64,000 bases of DNA from Nothobranchius furzeri (lineage: Eukaryota > Chordata > Actinopteri > Cyprinodontiformes > Nothobranchiidae), in NCBI RefSeq assembly GCF_043380555.1, contig NC_091746.1, forward strand, positions 40,928,965 through 40,992,964. The letters are read 5' to 3'. Below the pieces are notes generated by a model, which did not search any database, was not told where the DNA came from, and saw only the letters and a program-made list of their open reading frames with translations. Positions 13,776 through 23,950 of this stretch are shown piece by piece. Position 1 is the stretch's first letter; each line of letters starts with the position of its first letter. The position numbers and the translations under genes were made by a program.

Positions 13776-15433
13776 GCTGTTGAGTTCATTTTCTCAGTTT
13801 TACCTTCCACAGGAAATACCAACAGTCCAACCTGTCTGTACAGACAGAAAACTTCCCATCCTGAGCCCAGTTCTTGTTCCTTCCCACTCACCCATTTTAC
13901 TTTCCTTGCTCAGGATAGAGGATTGCACTTAACTGAAGATTTGATTAAATAACTAGTTTTCTTATATGCATGTTTTCTTTCCTCTAAATTTGCATTTCAT
14001 ACCTAAATCTGATTATATTACGCTTGAATAGCTCTACTACTGCCAGAGGCTGACTGGCAGTCTGTGAGTTCTGGGGAATCCCAGAATGGCCAGTGCACAT
14101 GGGTGTGCTCCGGGCCGTTGTTGGTACTTCCCTCCCGCTTGGACATCCCAGACAGAGGGTTAAGCAGACTGCAGTATCGATCCACCTCCTACCCACCCTT
14201 AGAGGATTCTTCCCGCATGAACAGTGAGTCCATGAATTGAAATTTTCAGTGTGATGTAGAAATGAGTGGTTATGTTATTTCAAGTGTTTAGCCTTCAATT
14301 TTTATTGGTAGCAAATCCAGGAAGTAGGGGTAGAGGGCTATTTTCATGTTTAGCTTGCATGTTAAAATCAGAGCGACCAATCATATTTAAGTAAACAAAG
14401 TAAAAAAAAATCCCAGTGAACTTGCATTCATGCATTACATAACATAACATTTTGCATTGTACTAACATTTTTACAGTACTTAAATCAAGGCATGTCTCTC
14501 AATCCCTGGTTTTGATAGTTAAATAACAATTTAGAACAAAAATGTACCATCTGACATCAGTTTGCTAAACTTTCTGGCTCATCCATGAACAATTTCTCTG
14601 TTCTAGAATATTTGGAGTTTTCCTTACATACAACCTTCTTTCAAGCCCCTCTACTCCACATAAATGGTAATCAGGTCTGGGTAAGCCTTTTTATAATCTC
14701 TAATTTTCACATTTTGAGTCGCTCCTTGGTGGATTTGGTGTTCTGATGCAGCTCATTATCTTGCTGAAAGGTAAACTTTTACTAGAACTTCTGTTCCAGG
14801 GCAGATGGTCTCACATTATCTTCAAGCACTCTTTGATATGATGCAGATAATTGATGATTTCAAGATTTTTAATAAATGTAAATAAATACATTTAAATAAG
14901 CTACACAGCTGCTTGAAATAAATCGCCAAACCCAACATTTTCCACTATATATGAATCAAATACAGTAATGAGATTGCTCAGGTAGAAAAAGGCCTTTTTG
15001 CCTGCATTTAACATGTTTATTGAAATGTTTGCTGTTTTCCTCTGTCGAGGACTCAATTCAATAGAGGACTGTACGTGGAAATATTTCATGTGACGGATCT
15101 TTGCTGAATGCAAATTTAAATGGTTAACAGAATGATCATTTGAAATCCCTTTTCCCCTCTTGCATTGAATCTGGTTATTTTCTAAGAAAATGAAGTCAAC
15201 AGTGTCAGTGTTTAAATCCTTAGTCTGATCCCCAGCTCATTAGGTGGAATCAGAACAGCTCGTTATGAGAGGACGCTTTCACTATTACCTCCATATTTTC
15301 TTTCTACCTCATCGCACAGACTATTATTGGAGAACAGATAAAAGGTTGGACTCCACAGACACATCATCATCGCACATTAATGAGATGAAACACTTGAACT
15401 TATCACACTGGCAAATAAGCTATGAGATGGGGT
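13776..15433. other. No gene recognised
   Basis: This is AT-rich DNA with only short open frames and no motif, splice pattern or repeat boundary that I can support. Confidence 0.45.
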
Positions 15434-15562
<129 letters not shown>

Positions 15563-15865
15563 CAGGATGAGGATGAAGTTGTCACACTCAGGTCGTACTT
15601 CTTCACAAAAGAATTAAATATTCACTTCAAAATTAAATATTCACTGAAATGGCAGCCAAAAGGAGAAACACTAGTTTAACAAGATTGAGAAAAATGGTGC
15701 ATGCACTTTAAATCACTGCCACGATAACTGAATATAAGTTTTTTTATTCTATTTTTTTTTAACAAAAGCAACATAAGATATTTTATTTTGGACATCTTTA
15801 TGGATTTCAGGTCAGAATTAAGTTAACTAAGATCATCATGTGGTCAGAAATTATGCAGTTCAAAC

Positions 15866-16240
15866 CCTCCCTTTTTGTCTGCTTATCCGGGGTCGGGTCG
15901 CGGGGGCAGCAGCCTAAGCAGAGAGGCCCAGCCACTTGGGCCAGCTCCTCAGGGGGAATCCCAAGGCATTTCCTGGCCGGCCGAAAACATTGTCCCTCCG
16001 CTGAGCAGCGGATCTACTCTGAGCCCCTCCCGGATGACCGAGCTTCTCACCCTATCTCTAAGGGAGAGCCCAGCCACCCTGCTGAGAAAACAAATTTTGG
16101 CTGCTTGTGTCTGCAATCTCATTAATTCAGTCACTACCCAAAGCTTGTGACTATAGATGAGGGTAGGAACGTACATCGATAGGTAAACGGAGAGCTTTGC
16201 CTTCTGGCTCAGCTCCTTCTTCACCAAAACAGATCGGCAC
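15866..16240 (-). pseudogene. RTE-like LINE, 3' end fragment
   Basis: On the minus strand this encodes the C-terminal part of the same type of reverse-transcriptase protein found in full at 17.6-21.0 kb. Shared phrases include ELSQKAKLSVY, SLRDRVRSS and a terminal GCTTATCCGGGGTCGGGTCGCGGGGGCAG block (reading on plus). An internal deletion removes the piece between the LRVDPLL-like segment and the 3' untranslated end. It is truncated at its 5' side, has no active-site motifs left, and sits in the same orientation as the full-length copy about 1.4 kb away. Confidence 0.85.
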
Positions 16241-16302
16241 AACCATAGATATCATATATTAACTAGATCCCTCGCCCGCGCTGTTCGTCAATGGACCCTG
16301 CC

Positions 16303-17634
16303 TCAATCAATCAATCAATCAATCAATCAAAGCTTTGTTTATAAAGCGCCTTCCGCAACCCTGTCAGGAAGCCCAAAGCGCTGAACATGGTACAGTTAAG
16401 TAAATATATTGAATAAATCAACAATAAAAGAAAGTCAAATTACAAAATACAAATTACAAAGTACAAAATGGAAATTACAAGATAGATGAAGCAGTCCGGT
16501 AAAGGACAAATGTGTGAAACACATTTGGATTGAGTGGATGGATTGAGTGTACCAATGAAAACTGTGGAATGGATTCAACATAAAAGAGGGCCAAAATCAA
16601 ACATGTTCTGGAAACGCCAAGCAGAGGAGGTGTGTTTTTAGGTGATTCTTAAAGACTGGCAGAGAAGGGGACAGCCTTACTGAGGGTGGCAACTGGTTCC
16701 AGAGTAACGGTGCTAGGACTGAGAAAGCCCGGTCCCCACGGGTACGACACCTAGACCGAGGGACAGCGAGCAGGCCTTGGTCAGAGGAGCGCAGAGCGCA
16801 TGATGGGGAATGTTTGTTCAGGAGAGTGGCCAGATAGGGGGGACCACCACCCTGGAAGAAATGATAAACAAAGACGAGTATTTTGAATTGTGAGCGATAG
16901 CAAATTGGAAGCCAGTGCAGGGAGGCCAGAACTGGACTGATGTGGTCCCGTTTCCTGGTCCCAGTCAGGAACCTGGCAGCGCTGTTCTGCACAACCTGTA
17001 GGCGATGCAGTGTTGACTGACACAACCCTGCATATAGAGAGTTGCAGTAATCAAGCCGAGAAATAACAAAGGCATGCAGTACCCGCTCCAGGTGGGCTCT
17101 CGACAGCATATACTTGATTTTAGCAAGGCGTCTCAGGTGAAAGAAACTGGACCGGAACACAGAATTGATGTGAGCATCAAATTTAAGTCCTACATCAAGT
17201 TTCACCCCCAAACTGGTAACAACTGGTTTTGAGTACGGAGAAAGAGGGCCAAGATCAGCATAACGATCCACATTCCTGCTGTTGGGGTGAAAAACAATGA
17301 GCTCTGTCTTTCCCTCATTCAGATGTAGATTGTTGGACATTAGCCAAGACTTCACCTCATTAACACAGGAGACAAAGGACTGAATAGAGTGACCTTTCTC
17401 CTGACACAATGGAGAGTAAATCTGGCAATCGTCAGCATACAGATGGAATGATAGGCCATGTTTACGAAAGAGTGACCCCAGAGGTAGCAGATAAATGGCA
17501 AACAAAAGTGGACCAAGGATCGACCCCTGCGGGACCCCCCAGCGGAGCCCCTCCCAAGAAGAAAAAACATCACCCAGTTTAACACAGAATGTCCTGTTTT
17601 GGAGATACGATCTAAACCAATCCAGAGCTGACCC
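16303..17634 (-). pseudogene. L2-clade LINE copy A, 3' segment of RT
   Basis: This is the second half of an L2-clade reverse transcriptase. In frame it shows GVPQGSILGPLLFAIYLLPL, then the catalytic YADD box (YADDCQIY), the NLHLNEGKTELIVF and SRLDYCNSLYAGL blocks, LHWLPI, and the C-terminal APLLWNQLPPSVR. The last codon is at 16597. The 3' end reads GCGCTTTATAAACAAAGCTT and closes with a (TTGA)n tail at 16303-16330. Tandem 3' tails are typical of L2/CR1-like LINEs. Active-site residues are intact in this half. The segment is separated from its 5' half at 21.0-21.76 kb by an inserted RTE-like LINE; the two halves are in the same frame once the insert and one target copy are discounted. Confidence 0.92.
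17623..17634. repeat. 12-bp target-site duplication, 3' copy
   Basis: CAGAGCTGACCC here is repeated exactly at 21000-21011, at the two ends of the inserted RTE-like LINE. Both copies belong to the interrupted L2 reading frame. Confidence 0.95.
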
Positions 17635-20600
17635 GTCGTCGTCGTCGTCGTCGTCTTCCTCCGCTTATCCGGGTCCGGGTCGCGGGGGCAGCATCCCAAC
17701 TAGGGAGCTCCAGGCCGTCCTCTCCCCGGCCTTGTCCACCAGGTCCTCCGGCAGGACCCCAAGGCGTTCCCGGACCAGATTGGAGATGTAACCTCTCCAA
17801 CGTGTCCTGGGTCGACCCGGGGGCCTTCTGCCGGCAGGACATGCCCGAAACACCTCCCCGGGGAGGCGTCCAGGAGGCATCCTGACCAGATGCCCAAACC
17901 ACCTCAACTGGCTCCTTTCGATCCGGAGGAGCAGCGGTTCTACTCCGAGTTCCTCCCGAATGTCCGAGCTCCTCACCCTATCTCTAAGGCTGAGCCCGGC
18001 CACCCTACGGAGGAAACTCATTTCGGCCGCTTGTATCCGCGATCTCGTTCTTTCGGTCATTACCCAAAGCTCATGACCATAGGTGAGGATTGGGACGTAG
18101 ATCGACCGGTAAATCGAGAGCCTGGCTTTCTGGCTCAGCTCCCTCTTCCCCACGACAGATCGGCTCAGCGTCCACATCACTGCAGACGCCGAACCAATCC
18201 GCCTGTCGATCTCCCGATCCCTCCTACCCTCACTCGTGAACAAGACCCCGAGATACTTAAACTTCTCCACTTGAGGTAGGACCTCTCCCCCGACCCGGAG
18301 GTGGCAAGCCACCCTTTTCCGGTCGAGAAACATGGTCTCAGATTTGGAGGTGCTGATCCTCATCCCAGCCGCTTCACATTCGGCCGCGAACCTACCCAGC
18401 AAGAGCTGAAGGTCAGAGCTGGATGAAGCTAGGAGGACCACATCACCCGCAAAAAGCAGAGACGAGATTCTCCTGCCACCAAACACGACACACTCCACAC
18501 CACGGCTGCGTCTAGAAATTCTGTCCATAAAAGTGATGAACAGAACCGGTGACAAAGGGCAGCCCTGGCGGAGTCCAACCCTCACTGGGAACAGGTCCGA
18601 CTTACTACCGGCTATGCGGACCAAACTCACGCTCCTCTGGTAAAGGGACTGAATGGCCCTTAACAGAAAGCCACCCACCCCATACTCCTGGAGCGTCCCC
18701 CACAGGGTGCCCCTGGGGACACGGTCATAAGCCTTCTCCAAATCCACAAAGCACATGTGGATTGGTTGGGCAAACTCCCATGCCCCCTCCATCACCCTTG
18801 CAAGGGTATAGAGCTGGTCCACAGTTCCACGGCCAGGACGAAAACCACATTGCTCCTCCTCTATCTGAGATTCAACTATCGATCGGACCCTCCTCTCCAG
18901 TACCTTGGAGTAGACCTTTCCAGGGAGGCTGAGGAGTGTGATCCCCCTATAGTTGGAACACACCCTCAGGTCACCCTTCTTAAAGATGGGGACCACCACC
19001 CCGGTCTGCCACTCCCTAGGAACTGCCCCCGATGACCACGCAATGTTGTAGAGACGTGTCAACCATGACAGCCCTACAACATCCATAGCCTTGAGATACC
19101 CAGGACGAACCTCATCCGCCCCCGGGGCTCCGCCGCTGTGTAGTTGTTTGACTACCTCAGCAACTTCTGCCCCCGAGATCGGACAGTCCATCCCCAGGCC
19201 TCCCAGCTCTGGTTCCTCCTCGGAATGCGCATTGGTGGGATTGAGGAGCTCCTCAAAGTATTCCTTCCACCGTCCGACTATAGCCTCAGTTGACGTCAGC
19301 AGCTCCCCATCCCCACTGTAAACAGTGTGAGCGAGTTGCTGCCTTCCTCTCCTGAGGCACCGGACAGTTTGCCAGAACCTCTTTGGAGCCGATCGATAGT
19401 CTTTCTCCATGGCCTCACCAAACTCCTCCCACGCCCGAGATTTTGCCTCGGCAACTGCCACTGCTGCACCCCGCTTGGCTATCCGGTACCTGTCTGCTGC
19501 CTCCGGAGACCCACTGACCAGCCACGCCCTGTAGGCCTCCTTCTTCAGCTTGACGGCTCCCCGAACCTCTGGTGTCCACCAGCGGGTACGGGGGTTGCCA
19601 CCACGACTGGCACCGGCCACCTTACGACCACAGCTAGCCACAGCCGCCTCGACAATCGCAGAGTGGAACAAGGCCCACTCGGACTCAATGTCCCCCACTG
19701 CTCTAGGGACGTGGTCAAAGCTCTGCCGGAGGTGGGAGTTGAAGACCGTCTTGACAGGTTCTTCTGCCAGGCGTTCCCAGCAGACCCTCACTATGCGTTT
19801 GGGTCTGCCAGGTCTACGCGGCATGTTCCCTTGCCATCTGATCCAACTCACCACCAGGTGGTGATCAGTTGACAGCTCCGCCCCTCTCTTCACTCGGGTG
19901 TCCAAAACATACGGCCGCAGGTCAGATGATACGACTACAAAATCTATCATCGACCTGTGACCTAGGCTGCCCTGGTACCAAGTGTACCGGTGGGCATCCT
20001 TATGTTCGAACATGGTGTTCGTTATGGCCAAACTGCGACTTGCACAGAAGTCCAATAGCAAAACACCGCTCGAGTTCAGATTAGGTGGGCCGTTCCTCCC
20101 AATCACACCCCTCCAGGTCAAGCTGTCATTGCCCACGTGAGCATTGAAGTCCCCCAGCAGGACAATGGAGTCCCCTGATGGAGCACTATCTAGCACTCGT
20201 CCCAGGGACTCCAAAAAGGGTGGGTACTCTGAACTGATATTTGGCCCATAAGCACAAACAACAGTCAGGACCCGTTCCCCGACCCGAAGGCGCAAGGAAG
20301 CTACCCTCTTGTCCCCCGGGGTAAACCCCAACACACAGGCAGAGAGTCTCGGGGCTAACAAAAAGCCAACCCCAGCCCTCCGCCTCTCACCCGGAGCAAC
20401 TCCAGCAAAGTAGAGTGTCCAACCCCTCTCCAGGTCTCGGGTTCCAGAGCCAATGCAATGTGTCGAGGTGAGTCCGACTATATCTAGCCGGTACCGCTCA
20501 ACCTCTGCCACAAGCTCCGGCTCCTTCCCCGCCAGCGAGGTGACGTTCCATGTCCCAAAAACTAGTTTTCTTGTCCGGGGATTGGACCGCCAAGGCTCCC

Positions 20601-20999
20601 GCCTTGGTCTGCCACCCGATTCGCATTGCACCGGACCCTTCATGTTCCTCCTGCGGGTGGTGGGTCCACAGTTGGACGAGCCCATGAATCCGGTTCGGGC
20701 TGGGCCCGGCCGGGCCCCATGGGCGAAAGCCCGGCCACCAGGCGCTCGCTCACGGGCCCCAACCCCAGGCCTGGCTCCAGGGTGGGACCCCGGTAACCCT
20801 CCGGGCCGGGTACTCCGACTCTTCGTTTTAACCGCCATGAAAGATCCTTCGAACCGTTCTTTGTCTCACCCTTCACCTAAGACCAATTTGTCATGGGAGA
20901 CCCTACCAGGGGCACTAAGTGCCCCAGACAACATAGCTCCTAGGATCATTAGGGCACTCAAACTCCTCCACCACGATAAGGTGACGGTTCAAGGAAGAG
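17635..20999 (-). mobile_element. Full-length RTE-like non-LTR retrotransposon
   Basis: This is a complete 3365-bp LINE on the minus strand. It begins with a 161-nt leader (CCTTGAACCGTCACCTTATC near 20978-20997 on minus), continues with one long frame, and ends in seven GAC units (17635-17655 as GTC on plus). It lies between exact 12-bp copies of its target, so the insertion is intact end to end. The single-frame organisation (apurinic-type endonuclease, then reverse transcriptase, no separate ORF1) and the short tandem 3' tail fit the RTE group, near fish families such as Expander/Rex3. The exact family is inference. Two fragments of related elements lie at 15.87-16.24 kb and 23.58-23.95 kb. 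Confidence 0.9.
17665..20838 (-). CDS. Endonuclease-reverse transcriptase of RTE-like LINE, active site altered
   Basis: This is an uninterrupted 1057-codon frame starting at ATG (MAVKTK). The N-terminal basic, Pro/Arg-rich segment (1-70) precedes an apurinic-type endonuclease (about 75-325) with FGTWNVTSL, LLGDFNAHVG, YTWYQGSLGHRSMIDFV and LSTDHHLVVSW. The reverse transcriptase follows (about 500-850): the FVDLEKAYDRVPR motif-A region, LRQGCPLSPVLF, and motif C. The C-terminal tail has GHLVRMPPGRLPGEVFRACP. In normal copies the protein nicks target DNA and copies its RNA in place. Motif C reads LFAGDVVLL: residue 798 is Gly (codon GGT, + strand 18445-18447) where a metal-binding Asp is expected, a one-base change. 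The protein is therefore probably catalytically dead although fully open. The related fragment at 23.75 kb keeps A-D-D. Confidence 0.93.
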   Translation of the reverse strand: MAVKTKSRSTRPGGLPGSHPGARPGVGARERAPGGRAFAHGARPGPARTGFMGSSNCGPTTRRRNMKGPVQCESGGRPRREPWRSNPRTRKLVFGTWNVTSLAGKEPELVAEVERYRLDIVGLTSTHCIGSGTRDLERGWTLYFAGVAPGERRRAGVGFLLAPRLSACVLGFTPGDKRVASLRLRVGERVLTVVCAYGPNISSEYPPFLESLGRVLDSAPSGDSIVLLGDFNAHVGNDSLTWRGVIGRNGPPNLNSSGVLLLDFCASRSLAITNTMFEHKDAHRYTWYQGSLGHRSMIDFVVVSSDLRPYVLDTRVKRGAELSTDHHLVVSWIRWQGNMPRRPGRPKRIVRVCWERLAEEPVKTVFNSHLRQSFDHVPRAVGDIESEWALFHSAIVEAAVASCGRKVAGASRGGNPRTRWWTPEVRGAVKLKKEAYRAWLVSGSPEAADRYRIAKRGAAVAVAEAKSRAWEEFGEAMEKDYRSAPKRFWQTVRCLRRGRQQLAHTVYSGDGELLTSTEAIVGRWKEYFEELLNPTNAHSEEEPELGGLGMDCPISGAEVAEVVKQLHSGGAPGADEVRPGYLKAMDVVGLSWLTRLYNIAWSSGAVPREWQTGVVVPIFKKGDLRVCSNYRGITLLSLPGKVYSKVLERRVRSIVESQIEEEQCGFRPGRGTVDQLYTLARVMEGAWEFAQPIHMCFVDLEKAYDRVPRGTLWGTLQEYGVGGFLLRAIQSLYQRSVSLVRIAGSKSDLFPVRVGLRQGCPLSPVLFITFMDRISRRSRGVECVVFGGRRISSLLFAGDVVLLASSSSDLQLLLGRFAAECEAAGMRISTSKSETMFLDRKRVACHLRVGGEVLPQVEKFKYLGVLFTSEGRRDREIDRRIGSASAVMWTLSRSVVGKRELSQKARLSIYRSIYVPILTYGHELWVMTERTRSRIQAAEMSFLRRVAGLSLRDRVRSSDIREELGVEPLLLRIERSQLRWFGHLVRMPPGRLPGEVFRACPAGRRPPGRPRTRWRGYISNLVRERLGVLPEDLVDKAGERTAWSSLVGMLPPRPGPG

Positions 21000-21011
21000 C
21001 AGAGCTGACCC
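21000..21011. repeat. 12-bp target-site duplication, 5' copy
   Basis: This is an exact copy of 17623-17634. It marks the 5' end of the inserted LINE and the resumption of the L2 frame at ...GIKGSAL. Confidence 0.95.
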
Positions 21012-21760
21012 TTTGATCCCAGCCCATCGTTCCAAGCGATCGAGTAGAATTGCGTGGTCAACTGTGTCGAAGGCTGCTGTCAGGTCTAACAACAGAAGTA
21101 GCACAGATGTTCCCTGATCTAGTGATAGATAGATATCATTTAGGACCCTCAGTAGAGCAGACTCTGTGCTATGGCCAGACCTGAACCCTGATTGGAAAAC
21201 CTCAAACAGATCAGAGTCAGCTAAATGTGAGACCAGCTGCTGATAAACGACTTTCTCAAGCAGTTTAGATGTAAAGGGCAGGGTAGAGATAGGCCTGTAA
21301 TTTTCTATCTCAGAGACATCAGCACCAGGTTTCTTCAGGGTCTGCCGAATAACGGCTGCTTTCAAAGCAGCTGGGACAACACCTGTGCTGAGGCTCCCAT
21401 TGTTAATCTGACCAAGTGGAGGGCCAAGGCACAGAAAGGCAGCCTTCCAGAGACGAGGCGGTAGAACATCAAGTGGAGAGCCAGAAGGCTTCTGCCTCGC
21501 AACTAGCTTACTCAGCTCAGAGTATGAAACTGTATTGAGGGAGCTCAGGGTGGGTGGTAATGGATGAACTGGAACAGGGTCAACAGAGTTACCAGAAATG
21601 ACTGCTCTAATGCCCGACACTTTATCAACAAAGAATTTGTGAAAAGCTTCAGAGTTTCCAGCAGCTGTAGGAGACATGGAGCTAGGCTCCTGATACACCA
21701 GAACTGAGTTCTGGTGAGTTTTGCCTGTCTGTATGCGGCGGCCATCTTACTTCGGACAGC
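21000..21760 (-). pseudogene. L2-clade LINE copy A, 5' segment of RT
   Basis: This is the upstream half of the L2 reverse transcriptase that resumes at 17634. Visible in order on the minus strand are the SPLDVLPPRLWK region, the ENYRPISTLPFTSKLLEKVV fingers block, FQSGFRSGHSTESALL, and motif A with LLDLTAAFDTVDHAILLDRL (catalytic Asp present). The frame is open from about 21698 to the insertion point. Further upstream an in-frame TAA near 21747 and loss of similarity suggest 5' truncation, so no endonuclease domain is present. The exact 5' boundary is uncertain, around 21700-21765. Confidence 0.88.
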
Positions 21761-21765
21761 TGCCC

Positions 21766-22560
21766 TCCTCTAACACTGGTGTTTAGTGGTGCATGCACTA
21801 TTTAAAGAACTCTTAACTTTCTCAATTTTCAACCAATTTTCAGACGGTTTGATTTTTTAGAAACATTAGAGATGTGGCTATGAAATATATCAGTTTTGGC
21901 AGGAAACTCCCTTTATTTCACTCCACTTTCCCGCCGTTTTCCCCATCCTGTCAATTCCCCTCAGACTTACCGTTTTAATGTCAAGATCTGCTTCTGATGA
22001 ACTAGCTGTCGTTTGTAAGGTCAACTTTTAAATATGAGTTTTAAGATACCTTAAAACTTACCATGTGAACTTATAAATAAAAACGCAAATACCTGGTTTA
22101 ATTTACAGAAAATAGTAAAACAAAACAAAAAAATGAATAAATACACAGAAGCATGAAACAAAATTTAAATGTAAAACACCCAGTCCAAAAAACAAAACAA
22201 CTCTAGAACCTCAATGACTGAGAAAATATTTTATTAAAAGACAAATGAAGATATATAGAATATATTTTATTTACTTTGACTTTAATATTTGCAAGTCATA
22301 TGAACCTAATATATACTTGCTTTGGCAAGTTATTATAATCATTTATATTAATTTCCACTTTCAGCCTGCAACCCATTTAAAATGAAAGTTTGAGAAGAGA
22401 AAACTGGGATAATTATGAGTTAAAGTAAAGGGCTAAATAAACATTTCAAAAATTAAAGAGTAAATGAATGACAGACTGACAGTTATGAAAAACTTGTTTA
22501 TTACAGATTATACATGTTTTTGATTATAAAAACAACAGATCTACAGACAGATGCTAAAGC
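21766..22560. other. AT-rich spacer, nothing recognised
   Basis: Between the L2 5' segment and the transposase remnant I see only AT-rich sequence with short open frames. Confidence 0.45.
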
Positions 22561-22573
22561 ACATTGTGATGTC

Positions 22574-23045
22574 CTACTGACCTTTGAAAAGGACAGCTTT
22601 TGTGAGCTTCTGTCTCACGCTGTCAGACTGAAAGCTAAGAGTTGCTAATCTTGCAATGTGGTGCATCCTCAGCTTAATAAACAGGGAGACAGTAGATGTC
22701 AACAGTGTTCGGGGGTGACTCATTTCCATACTGTGTCTAGCTGATGTGCTCCCCAACCAAAAAGACATCCTCTGACCCGATCCTCTTGTGCACAATGTAG
22801 ATGACCTCCAGTGGATTGATGGGCTGTGATTGTCTGTCCACTGATGCCTGGTGAATTGCCCACTCTGCTGCTCTGATGACCCTCACAGTACCTTCAGATG
22901 GGACCACAAGACCCCCGTTGTTCTTCAGAGTCAGCAAATGGTAGCTCTGGTCATCACAGGCAGATACAGCATCCATCACCAGGCTGGCACGGCAGACATC
23001 ACAGGACAGCTTGGTCATGGCTCGCCGCACAACAAATCCTGAAAT
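22574..23045 (-). pseudogene. P-element (THAP9)-like transposase, C-terminal exon remnant
   Basis: The minus strand reads GFVVRRAMTKLSCDVCRASL, then DQSYHLLTLKNNGGLVVPSE and VRVIRAAEWAI, a pattern I associate with the C-terminal part of P-element/THAP9-like transposases. Translation stops at HIS near 22737. A one-base frame change there lets it continue as SLFIKLRMHHIARLATL ... LTKAVLFKGQ to about 22577, which resembles the usual end of such proteins. A plausible 3' splice site (TTGTAATTTCAG on minus) lies immediately before GFVV. No THAP domain or catalytic residues were found nearby, so this is an isolated, frameshifted last exon. The assignment rests on recalled family pattern. Confidence 0.55.
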
Positions 23046-23357
23046 TACAATAACCAATGTAACTGGACAGTGTGGTTGCCTTTATACTTTACATAGGCCT
23101 ATAGAACAGCATGATGTCAGGTAAGAAATCAGACAAGAACTATAGTTTGGCTACCTAAAGGCAAACAAGTAATCATGATTAGTAAGTGTGGAATTTATTT
23201 ACTGTATTTATTTATCAGGGGGATTTGATAAGCCAGCAGTTTTTCAAAAGACTACAAACATCTTGTGTGTATTATTTCTGTGTTTTTCTTCTGACTGCAC
23301 TTTTAGGTTCTTTTTGAAACACAGGGAAAGTTTTTTACCTTGCTGACAGTTTTGATC

Positions 23358-23421
23358 GTGTCTGCGATCTTCCTCAGAGCTGACGCCACTGAGTGTCAGC
23401 TCTGAGGAAGATCGCAGACAC
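23358..23421. repeat. Perfect 27-bp inverted repeat (hairpin)
   Basis: Arms 23358-23384 and 23395-23421 are exact reverse complements, separated by a 10-base loop (GCCACTGAGT). The arm starts GTGTCTGCGATC and ends GAGCTGAC. No surrounding transposon ends were seen. It could be a recent inverted duplication, a fold-back remnant or a transcribed hairpin. Confidence 0.95.
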
Positions 23422-23579
23422 TTCTTAGGGCAACTTCCCACTGCCTCCTTCTTTCTCCATCTTTGGGAAATCTTAAACAAGTGACAAAATGTAGGCAGCT
23501 TTATAAATCATTGTAAATAGTTTACAGCCTTTTCCTTTAACATGACCATAAGACAAACAATAGTTAAACAAAAGGTGTC

Positions 23580-23950
23580 AAGACAGGACCTCGTCCCTGA
23601 CCCGGAGAAGGCATTCTACCCTTTTCTGGCTCAAGATCATGGTCTCAGATTTAGAGGAGCTGATTCTCATCCCAGCTGCTTCACACTCGGCTGCAAACTG
23701 CTCCAGTGGGTGGTGGAGATCACGTTCTGATGAAGCCAACAGGACCACATCATCTGCATGAAGCAGAGACCCGATCTTCAGGTCACCAAAATGATCTCTT
23801 CAACACCTTGGCTGCGCCTAGATATCCTGTCCATAAAAGTTATGAACAGAATCAGTGACAAAGGGCAGCTTTGGCGGTGTGCAACTCTCACCGGGAACGA
23901 GCTGGACTTCCAGCAATGCAGACCAAGCTCTGACACCAGAGATGTTTGTG
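23580..23950 (-). pseudogene. RTE-like LINE, internal RT fragment
   Basis: This aligns by eye with 18.28-18.62 kb of the full-length element: a GACCCGGAG..GGCA block, ATCATGGTCTCAGATTTAGAGG, ACCACATCATCTGCATGAAG and TGTCCATAAAAGTTATGAACAG occur in the same order. It covers the motif-C region, which here reads A-D-D on the minus strand. Both ends are truncated and the frame is broken. The copy is clearly diverged from the full-length one. Confidence 0.85.

Noticed and set aside
16242..16302. Target duplication of L2 copy A
   Set aside because: I could not find a matching flank near 21.7 kb, so the 5' boundary of this L2 stays open.
17890..21016. Plus-strand frames of 70-187 codons opposite the RTE-like protein
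   Set aside because: They are antisense shadows of a GC-rich coding frame; no motifs and no independent start signals.
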